Shown: positions 14,741-20,434 of the stretch, piece by piece
Numbering within the stretch: the stretch's first letter is position 1
Layout: every line of letters starts with the position of its first letter
Assembly (NCBI GenBank): GCA_030705945.1
Contig: JAUZPS010000024.1
Location: 1-20,434, forward strand
DNA: 20,434 bases
Direction of reading: 5' to 3'
Source: Bacillota bacterium
GTDB lineage: Bacteria > Bacillota > Clostridia > Acetivibrionales > DSM-2933
The notes under the pieces: generated by a model
Databases searched by the model: none
What the model saw: only the letters and a program-made list of their open reading frames with translations
Told to the model about the DNA's origin: nothing
Made by a program: the position numbers and the translations under genes

Positions 14741-14841
14741 AGGAATGTTGAAAAAATAACTTCCGCTAAAATCTTCGCTTTCATGTTTACTTAACTCGTG
14801 AACACACGCTCAGAATCGGAAGTAATTTTTCAATCATTCCT
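14741..14841. repeat. Third palindromic element (family C, single copy), ~101 bp
   Basis: AGGAATGTTGAAAAAATAAC followed by TTCCG (14741-14765) is mirrored by CGGAAGTAATTTTTCAATCA followed by TTCCT (14817-14841), a ~25-bp imperfect inverted repeat around ~51 bp. Its size and layout resemble families A and B. No second copy is seen in this window. A minus-strand open frame crosses it but has no gene-like features. Confidence 0.6.
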
Positions 14842-14950
14842 AAGATTATTAACTTAGAAAAGAGCCACTTTTGGATCCGCATATAAGTTGGTAATTTGAT
14901 GTCTAAGGTGTTTTGTTTATTATAAGGATAAGGTCGCTTTAAAATTATTT

Positions 14951-14996
14951 TTATATTGCAAAATATATAGTGTAAAAGATTAATCACTTTTAATAC
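14951..14996 (+). repeat. Repeat D followed by a family A end fragment
   Basis: TTATATTGCAAAATATATAG (repeat D-like) is followed by TGTAAAAGATTAATCACTTT, which matches the end of family A (TGTAAAAGATTAATTGCTTT) with two differences. It ends ~27 bp before the next gene start and looks like a decayed A element. Confidence 0.45.
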
Positions 14997-15022
14997 ATAT
15001 AAATATTCTGGAGGGAAGAGAT

Positions 15023-15277
15023 ATGACAATTTGTCGGATTGGAAACACTGAAATTGAAGTTGATTATATGCCTGGAGCGACAGGTAAGATGACTTTGCAT
15101 TACAGGCATCCTTTATCAGGGAATTGGTTGGAGTCAATCGATGATATTATGAGAGATATGCTGAAACATCTGGATAAGAAGAAAAGTGAGTGGGAAAGAA
15201 TTGCAAAAAGTATAAACTCTGATAGAGATTTAATGGATTTGGTCCAAGATGGCGTCAACGTCAAGAATTATGATTAA
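15023..15277 (+). CDS. Small hypothetical protein (84 aa)
   Basis: Not recognised. CTGGAGGGAAGAG lies at the right distance before the ATG, and the composition is protein-like: MTICRIGNTEIEVDYMPG, then HYRHPLSGNW, a charged helix (IMRDMLKHLDKKKSEWERIA) and an acidic C-terminus. There is no signal peptide or membrane segment, so it is probably a soluble cytoplasmic protein. Two Cys/His residues are present, but no metal-binding pattern. It stands alone between aroB and the LRR gene, flanked on both sides by repeat elements; element B4 begins four bases after the stop. Confidence 0.65.
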   Translation: MTICRIGNTEIEVDYMPGATGKMTLHYRHPLSGNWLESIDDIMRDMLKHLDKKKSEWERIAKSINSDRDLMDLVQDGVNVKNYD

Positions 15278-15280
15278 GAC

Positions 15281-15376
15281 AGTATCAAAAAGATAATTTG
15301 TCGAATGGGCGCTTCAAAAACTTTATATGATGTTTTTTGGTGTATAGAACTTGAACAAGGAGTTTTTTGAAACGCC
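15281..15376 (+). repeat. Family B palindromic element, copy B4
   Basis: 96 bp in the orientation of B3: tail AGTATCAAAAAGATAATTTG, then core GGGCGCTTCAAAAA to TTTTTTGAAACGCC. The -10-like position is degenerate here (TTATATGATG). It starts four bases after the stop of the 84-aa gene. Confidence 0.75.
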
Positions 15377-15412
15377 TAAAATAATTGCTGTAAAAAAGTG
15401 TATGTCTTTATC

Positions 15413-15441
15413 TTGAACAAAAATTAGTTTTCATGTATTAT
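15413..15441 (+). promoter_or_regulatory. Promoter candidate for the LRR-SLH gene
   Basis: TTGAAC (15413-15418) and TATTAT (15436-15441) with a 17-base spacer. A perfect TATAAT at 15449-15454 is an alternative -10 but lacks a good -35. The untranslated leader would be ~125 nt and contains a family A end fragment. Confidence 0.45.
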
Positions 15442-15492
15442 AAAATTATATAATGTTTAAATTTAAAAGTAAATACATTAAATACGATAAAT

Positions 15493-15520
15493 AAATGTAA
15501 AAGATCAATCCTTATATATA
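15493..15520 (+). repeat. Family A end fragment
   Basis: AAATGTAAAAGATCAATCC resembles the terminal ~25 bases of family A (CAAATGTAAAAGATTAATTG). A decayed remnant is likely; the match is short and in AT-rich sequence. Confidence 0.3.
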
Positions 15521-15573
15521 GAGAATATAATTTTTAATTTATATAAAATTTTATGTACTGTGGGGAATAGAAT

Positions 15574-18108
15574 ATGATCAATTTTAAAAAGGTTATTTGC
15601 GTTTTGTTAGCCTTTATTATTGTTTCCAATTTTGAAGGCTTTGGTTTGCTACGCTTCGGAGCGAGCTTTGGGACAAGCTCCTATGCGCAATCTACGGAAC
15701 TAGATGAGAATCAGCCTATTGACAATGAGAATATAAGATTTAAAGATGTAAATCTCGATAAGGCTATCAGAGAGAAGTTGAATAAATCAGATGACGAAAA
15801 AGTATCACTAAAAGATTTACAGGATATTAAAGAGTTAAACGCTGATAATAGGCATATAACTGACTTGAGTGGTATAGAGTTGTTATCGGAACTTGACCAT
15901 CTCTACCTTAATGGAAATAATATTGAGGATATTTCTCATCTAAAAGGTCTTGATAAATTGGAATATCTTGAAATGTCTGGGAATAACATATCTGACATTT
16001 CATCTCTTGCAGATTTTGAAAATTTGCAATTTCTTGATCTAAGCGATAATAAAATAACAGATCTAATTCCGTTATCTTTTCTTAATTCCTTAACGTATCT
16101 CAATCTTAGCGATAATCAGATTGAAAATATATCTTTTTTATATAATTTAAGAAGCATAAAGACGTTAGTCCTTACAGATAACAAAATAAGTGATATTTCA
16201 GTTTTATCTCGGTTAATACAGTTAAAAATTTTATTTTTAAATAATAATAATATAACATATTGGGATATAGCTAAGTTTAGTATAATTCTTGGCAGGTTAG
16301 AAACGGTTTACATAGGCGGTAACCCTTGCGACTTACAGATTGATATTCTTCAATACAGTAACATTAAAGATACAGATATAATAAAATGCGTAACAAATAC
16401 TCCTCAAACAACTCATACACCAACCACGACTCCAACTTCATTAGCTACGCCTACGCCCATATCAGTAACAACAACTTATAATCCTTCTGCTACTGCTACT
16501 GCCACTCCTACACCAACAAGCGTTGCTTCTACTTGTACTATTATTCCTACATCTCCATTACCAACTAACTCAATTACTCCAGCTCCGACTACTCAATCAC
16601 CTACTCCAACAACCAAGCCCACAACAAATTTCAGTCCTACACCAATAGTTATTCCATCAGATGCTACATCAAACCCAACTCCGACGCCAATGCATTATAA
16701 AAAGCCCATTTTTTTCCCCGATGAGAATTTAGCTAAAATTATCAGAGAGAAAATTCTGAAAAAGGAACCTGGGACAGTTATCTATTTGGAAGAAGTAAGC
16801 AGCAAGTCAGTATTAAATGTAAGTAATGAGGATTTATCAGATTGCGGGCCTATTGAAAGTTTGCAGGGATTACAGTATTTTAGCAATCTGGAGGAGCTTT
16901 ATCTTAATAATCAACGCATTGAAGATATAACTCCGATTGGTTATCTTTATAAGCTAAAGAAATTATATCTAAACAATAATCGCATTAAAAGCATTTACCC
17001 ATTGAGAAATCTGACAGATCTAGAAACGTTGAACCTGCAATATAATTATATTGACGATATAAATCCATTAAGTTATCTTAGCGGCTATAGCAATTTGACT
17101 CAGCTGTATCTTAGCAATAACAGAATATCAGAAATTCAGGGCTTAATTGATCTTACTAGCCTGGAGGTCCTACAGCTTGATAACAATTGTGTTAAAGATT
17201 ATAGTTACCTTAAGAAATTGGAAAATCTGAGGTGCCTTTACTTAGCTGGCAAAGACAACTCCACGGATTATTCTGCCATTGGAGACGCATTAATCGATAA
17301 GATAAATGATAAGGATTTTACCTACAGAACTCCTACTAATACGGCATTAAACAGTATGGTTGTTTCTCAAACTCCGGCTCCTTCAATTCAACCTACTGAA
17401 AAAACCATTATTGCAAACCCAGCGGTAGTAGCGGTGAAATCTCAGAATGATGCTTCACAAAATCCTGGAGCGACAGTTACTCCTGCCGCCACCAGCGCTA
17501 CGCCAACTGCAACTCCTTCAGCCTTAATTCAAAATGTGACTAACAAGCCGGCAAGTCCTGCGTTTAAGGATATAGATGGCCATTGGGCTCAAAAAAGTTT
17601 AATGATGCTTTTTGATAGAGGAATATTATCAGGTTATCCGGACGGCAGTATGAAGCCTCAGCTCGAAATTACCCGAGCGGAAGCCGCAGTAATACTAATT
17701 AAAGCTTTATCATTAAAACCTTTAAATGTAAAGAAGTACAGTTTTAAAGATAACAACAAACTGCCTGCGTGGGCTTACGGATACATTCAGAAAGCTGTAG
17801 AAATGGGAATAATTAAAGGATATGATGATAAGTCCTTCAAGCCTGATCAAAAGGTGACAAGAAATGAAATGGTATCAATGGTTGTCAGATCCTTTGGATT
17901 TAAGCTTAAGAAGACAATTAAACTGAACTTTATTGATGAAAAAACCATACCCCAATGGTCCAGATCAGATATAATGACGGCAGTTGATTTGGGAATAGTA
18001 AATGGATACTCGAATAAGACGTTTGGTCCTTTTAACCTTTTAACAAGGGCTGAAGCGGCAACAATTCTAGAGAAATCAATAAATATCTTTGATAGCAAAA
18101 AGACCTGA
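15574..18108 (+). CDS. Secreted S-layer-anchored protein with two leucine-rich repeat modules
   Basis: 844 aa. An N-terminal signal peptide (basic KK, hydrophobic core VICVLLAFIIVSNF, cleavage probably near 38-40). Module 1 (~52-260) opens with FKDVNLDKAIREKLNK and carries about seven 22-residue LRRs of SDS22/internalin type (L-x-L-x-x-N-x-I-x-D-I). A Thr/Pro-rich linker follows (~273-371). Module 2 (~372-570) repeats the layout, opening with FPDENLAKIIREKILK, then LRRs. A second, shorter Pro/Thr/Ala linker (~586-660) leads to three SLH domains (~662-840; FKDIDGHWAQ, then G-Y-P-D-G and ITRAEAA), which bind pyruvylated secondary wall polymer. It is therefore displayed at the surface, with LRRs probably binding protein or glycan. 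GTGGGGAATAG precedes the ATG. The ligand is unknown. Confidence 0.92.
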   Translation: MINFKKVICVLLAFIIVSNFEGFGLLRFGASFGTSSYAQSTELDENQPIDNENIRFKDVNLDKAIREKLNKSDDEKVSLKDLQDIKELNADNRHITDLSGIELLSELDHLYLNGNNIEDISHLKGLDKLEYLEMSGNNISDISSLADFENLQFLDLSDNKITDLIPLSFLNSLTYLNLSDNQIENISFLYNLRSIKTLVLTDNKISDISVLSRLIQLKILFLNNNNITYWDIAKFSIILGRLETVYIGGNPCDLQIDILQYSNIKDTDIIKCVTNTPQTTHTPTTTPTSLATPTPISVTTTYNPSATATATPTPTSVASTCTIIPTSPLPTNSITPAPTTQSPTPTTKPTTNFSPTPIVIPSDATSNPTPTPMHYKKPIFFPDENLAKIIREKILKKEPGTVIYLEEVSSKSVLNVSNEDLSDCGPIESLQGLQYFSNLEELYLNNQRIEDITPIGYLYKLKKLYLNNNRIKSIYPLRNLTDLETLNLQYNYIDDINPLSYLSGYSNLTQLYLSNNRISEIQGLIDLTSLEVLQLDNNCVKDYSYLKKLENLRCLYLAGKDNSTDYSAIGDALIDKINDKDFTYRTPTNTALNSMVVSQTPAPSIQPTEKTIIANPAVVAVKSQNDASQNPGATVTPAATSATPTATPSALIQNVTNKPASPAFKDIDGHWAQKSLMMLFDRGILSGYPDGSMKPQLEITRAEAAVILIKALSLKPLNVKKYSFKDNNKLPAWAYGYIQKAVEMGIIKGYDDKSFKPDQKVTRNEMVSMVVRSFGFKLKKTIKLNFIDEKTIPQWSRSDIMTAVDLGIVNGYSNKTFGPFNLLTRAEAATILEKSINIFDSKKT

Positions 18109-18127
18109 TAACAGGTCTTTTTGCTAT
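18092..18127. terminator. Bidirectional terminator between LRR-SLH gene and mtnA
   Basis: A perfect 16-bp inverted repeat, ATAGCAAAAAGACCTG (18092-18107) and CAGGTCTTTTTGCTAT (18112-18127), with a 4-nt loop ATAA. A5/T5 tracts lie within both arms, so it can serve both convergent genes. The TGA stop of the LRR gene (18106-18108) lies inside the stem. Confidence 0.88.
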
Positions 18128-18143
18128 TTAATGGGCGCAATTG

Positions 18144-19175
18144 TTATAATTTCAACTTTTTGATGTTTTCGGCAAAAGGCGGATAGACTATTCCTTTTTC
18201 GGTTATTATAGCCGTGATATATCTGTTGGGAGTCACATCAAATGAAGGATTCGCTACTTTTACCCCATGAGGAGCTATTTGCACTCCCATGATCTGAGTA
18301 ACTTCCAAAGCTTTCCTTTCTTCAATCGGTATACTTTCTCCTGACTCAATGCTAAAGTCAATTGTAGATAACGGCGCCGCAACATAAAATGGTATTTTGT
18401 TTTCATGCGCAAGCACTGCAACAGAATATGTACCGATTTTGTTTGCTGTGTCGCCGTTTAGAGCAATTCTGTCTGCTCCCACAATAACGCAGTTTATCTT
18501 TCCGGATTTCATAAAATGACCAGCCATATTGTCGCAAATCAGCGTTACAGGTATTCCCTCCTGCATCAGCTCCCATGCTGTGAGTCTTGCTCCTTGCAAA
18601 TATGGTCTTGTCTCATCCGCATAAACATCTATATTTTTGCCTGCTTCATGAGCAGCCCTGATTACACCCAGGGCGGTTCCATAATCACATGTTGCGAGAG
18701 CTCCGGCGTTACAATGGGTAAGTATTGTGAAATTATCTTTTATAAGTTTACTTCCATTCTGACCAATAGCCCAGTTATTTTCAACATCTTCATTATCCAT
18801 TCTGATAGCTTCTTCCAGCACTTTTTCTTTTATCTCAGCTATTGGCTTGTCCATATTATCAAGCGCTGACTTATAGACTCTTTCGATAGCCCAGAAAAGG
18901 TTTACGGCTGTTGGTCTTGTATTGCGAATTGTATTGCATATTTCTTCTAATTGGTTTGTGAATTCTTCTTTAGAATTAGTTGAAATCGCCAGAGCGCCTA
19001 TTGCTATTCCATAAGCCGCTGTAACTCCAATTGCGGGAGCTCCTCTTACTATCATGTCCCTGATTGAGGCAGCAACCTCCTCGTAAGTTCTGCATTCAAC
19101 GGTTACCTGTTCAAGGGGAAGCTTTGTCTGGTCCAGAAGTTTTAAAACTCCATCGGAGTATTCAAGAGGTCTCAT
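18144..19175 (-). CDS. mtnA: S-methyl-5-thioribose-1-phosphate isomerase
   Basis: Methionine salvage: isomerises methylthioribose-1-phosphate to methylthioribulose-1-phosphate (cytoplasmic). 343 aa, a member of the eIF2B-alpha-like family. Signatures are MIVRGAPAIGVTAAYGIAIG (~41-60), THCNAGALAT with the catalytic Cys (~155), and GADRIALNGDTANKIGTYS with the catalytic Asp (~235); the offset from the known Cys160/Asp240 pair is the same for both. AAAGGAGAT lies before the ATG. It lies 67 bp downstream of mtnP on the same strand and is probably co-transcribed with it. The next salvage genes (mtnK/W/X/B/D) are not in the window; with mtnP as phosphorylase, mtnK is not needed. Confidence 0.96.
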   Translation of the reverse strand: MRPLEYSDGVLKLLDQTKLPLEQVTVECRTYEEVAASIRDMIVRGAPAIGVTAAYGIAIGALAISTNSKEEFTNQLEEICNTIRNTRPTAVNLFWAIERVYKSALDNMDKPIAEIKEKVLEEAIRMDNEDVENNWAIGQNGSKLIKDNFTILTHCNAGALATCDYGTALGVIRAAHEAGKNIDVYADETRPYLQGARLTAWELMQEGIPVTLICDNMAGHFMKSGKINCVIVGADRIALNGDTANKIGTYSVAVLAHENKIPFYVAAPLSTIDFSIESGESIPIEERKALEVTQIMGVQIAPHGVKVANPSFDVTPNRYITAIITEKGIVYPPFAENIKKLKL

Positions 19176-19242
19176 ACTGGTATCTCCTTTTATAGTTTAT
19201 GATGGTGTTAGATACTAAAATTGTAAGAATAATATATTGCAT

Positions 19243-20028
19243 TTATATGCTGCAGCAACACTTTGTTTGGCTGTTAGTGTCAATCCTTTTTATTATTTCA
19301 AAAAGCATTTTTTTCACTTTTTCATTGTTTTCCTCAAATACTCTTAAGACTTCTTTTTCAGTTACTGGTTTTATGTCGTCATGACCTTCTAGACCTGCGT
19401 CAAAATCGTTTATCAGCGCTATATTAGCATAGCATATTCCCATTTCCCTTGCCAGGTAGCATTCGGGATACTGAGTCATATTTATTACTTCCCAACCCAT
19501 TTTACTAAACCATCTGCTTTCTGATACAGTTGAAAACCTTGGGCCCTGAATTACTACTACTGTGCCTTTTTCATGAATTGTAATTCCCAGGCTTTTTCCG
19601 GCCTCAATAGCAATTTTCCTTAATTCCGGACAGTACGGATGAGCCGCGCTTATATGCCTTGTTTCAGGACCATCAAAATATGTGTCTTTTCGACCCCAGG
19701 TTCTATCCACAAATTGATCGCAAACTACAAATTCGCCAGGTTTTATATCAGACTGTAAACTTCCGGAAGCAGTCGGCGCGATTATTTTTTTGACGCCAAG
19801 TTGGCTCATAGCATGAATGTTTGCTCTATAAGGGATCATATGAGGCGGGTATTGATGTTTTTTGCCATGTCTAGGAAGAAAAGCGATTTTCTTTCCTTCG
19901 AATTCTGCTAAAGCTATTTTATCGCTGGGTTTTCCATATGGTGTTTCCAAATCAACTTCAACAATATTTTCCAGAAATGAATAAAATCCTGAGCCGCCAA
20001 AAACGCCTATTTCAGCTTTGTGTTCCAT
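19243..20028 (-). CDS. mtnP: S-methyl-5'-thioadenosine phosphorylase
   Basis: Cleaves methylthioadenosine with phosphate to adenine and methylthioribose-1-phosphate, the substrate of MtnA encoded next. A 261-aa PNP/MTAP-family enzyme: N-terminal phosphate loop IGVFGGSGFYSF, RHGKKHQYPPHMIPYRANI, PTASGSLQSDIKPGEFVVCD, and the base-site region VINMTQYPECYLAREM followed by INDFDAG. AGGAGG precedes the ATG. The NMT motif favours MTAP (or the related methylthioinosine phosphorylase) over plain purine nucleoside phosphorylase. The C-terminus ends in KCCCSI, an unusual Cys triplet at the position where some archaeal homologues have a CxC motif. It heads the probable mtnP-mtnA operon. Confidence 0.93.
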   Translation of the reverse strand: MEHKAEIGVFGGSGFYSFLENIVEVDLETPYGKPSDKIALAEFEGKKIAFLPRHGKKHQYPPHMIPYRANIHAMSQLGVKKIIAPTASGSLQSDIKPGEFVVCDQFVDRTWGRKDTYFDGPETRHISAAHPYCPELRKIAIEAGKSLGITIHEKGTVVVIQGPRFSTVSESRWFSKMGWEVINMTQYPECYLAREMGICYANIALINDFDAGLEGHDDIKPVTEKEVLRVFEENNEKVKKMLFEIIKRIDTNSQTKCCCSI

Positions 20029-20169
20029 ATAAAACCTCCTGTTATCGTAAATATTAATTTAAAAATATAGGTATATTATAATATAAAAACTTAGTTATTT
20101 TAATAGCTATATTTAATAAATGTAAAGATTATATCATTTAAAAAAATATAAGGTTATAGAGGAGCGCAT

Positions 20170-20406
20170 ATGTCGTTGATAATAGGCACAGAATTAAAAA
20201 GCGATCTGGAACACTTGTATAAGATAACTGGTGATATTCTGACTCTAATAGATATGGAAGCTGATCAATTGGACGAGATCGACATTCAAGGATATATTAG
20301 ATTAAGACTTTTAGACATAAACGGAACACTGCAGAAAGATATTTTTAATTGTGATTACCTTATAACAAAAGAACAGATATTCAACGGTTTGTTGAGTAAG
20401 ATTTAG
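20170..20406 (+). CDS. Small hypothetical protein (78 aa)
   Basis: Not recognised. AGAGGAG lies 7-8 bases before the ATG. The sequence is acidic and predicted helical (LKSDLEHLYKITGDILTLID, then MEADQLDEIDIQGYIRLRLL), without signal peptide or membrane segment. Such small helical proteins in clostridia are often accessory or chaperone-like, but nothing here assigns a role. It is divergent from mtnP across ~140 bp of AT-rich sequence; TATAAT at 20077-20082 could be its -10, without a clear -35. The end of the window gives no downstream context. Confidence 0.6.
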   Translation: MSLIIGTELKSDLEHLYKITGDILTLIDMEADQLDEIDIQGYIRLRLLDINGTLQKDIFNCDYLITKEQIFNGLLSKI

Positions 20407-20434
20407 CAAAATAATGGTATATTAAAATAATTTA

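Noticed and set aside
14787..15137. Minus-strand 116-codon open frame across the repeat cluster and the start of the 84-aa gene
   Set aside because: It crosses palindrome C, repeat D and the ribosome binding site and start of a better-supported plus-strand gene, has no ribosome binding site of its own and no recognisable motif.
18516..18869. Plus-strand 117-codon open frame opposite mtnA
   Set aside because: Antisense to the conserved catalytic core of mtnA, without ribosome site or family resemblance.
20170..20406. Flagellar chaperone (FlgN/FliT-like) assignment for the 78-aa protein
   Set aside because: It is small and helical, but no flagellar gene is nearby and no specific motif is visible, so naming it would be guessing.

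Overview
The window is an AT-rich chromosomal segment from an anaerobic clostridium, most likely a cellulolytic relative of the Ruminiclostridium/Acetivibrio (Clostridium thermocellum) group. This is an inference from several signs: strong AGGAGG ribosome binding sites, a T-box leader on ileS, a Gram-positive yggS-sepF-yggT-ylmH-divIVA cluster, a surface protein with Thr/Pro linkers and three SLH domains, and a protein with a copper-amine-oxidase-type N-terminal domain. No phage, plasmid, CRISPR or rRNA/tRNA genes were seen.

Layout. (1) Positions 1-4000: the 3' part of a large protein with a copper amine oxidase N-terminal-like domain, then, on the minus strand, a small MerR-type regulator and an RluA-family pseudouridine synthase. 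(2) Positions 4372-9743: a probable seven-gene plus-strand operon made of a PLP enzyme of the methionine gamma-lyase/YnbB family, a HlyD-like membrane fusion protein, yggS, sepF, yggT, ylmH and divIVA. It joins PLP homeostasis with Z-ring anchoring and septum or pole placement. (3) Positions 9760-13178: a consensus promoter, an isoleucine-type T-box riboswitch with its terminator, and ileS. (4) Positions 13469-15277: aroB (probable TTG start) and a small orphan protein gene. (5) Positions 15574-18108: a secreted, S-layer-anchored protein with a duplicated LRR module. (6) Positions 18144-20028: mtnP-mtnA (methionine salvage) on the minus strand, convergent with the LRR gene across a 16-bp perfect terminator stem. 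(7) A small orphan ORF at the right edge.

The least ordinary content lies between the genes. At least two families of short non-coding palindromic elements recur. Family A is exactly 99 bp with 10-bp terminal inverted repeats; four full copies are identical or differ by only 1-2 bases, and there are several fragments. Family B is about 96-98 bp, with 14-15-bp inverted repeats around a core and a tail of about 25 bp; there are four copies, and two of them carry an extended -10 sequence (TGATATAAT) pointing at the next gene. A and B sit side by side between the ileS T-box terminator and ileS, and an A fragment is joined to a B element upstream of the rluA-family gene. A third palindrome of about 101 bp and a 23-bp AT-rich repeat occur as well. 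These look like MITE-type mobile repeats that may have changed the regulation of nearby genes. That reading is inference: no transposase is present in the window.
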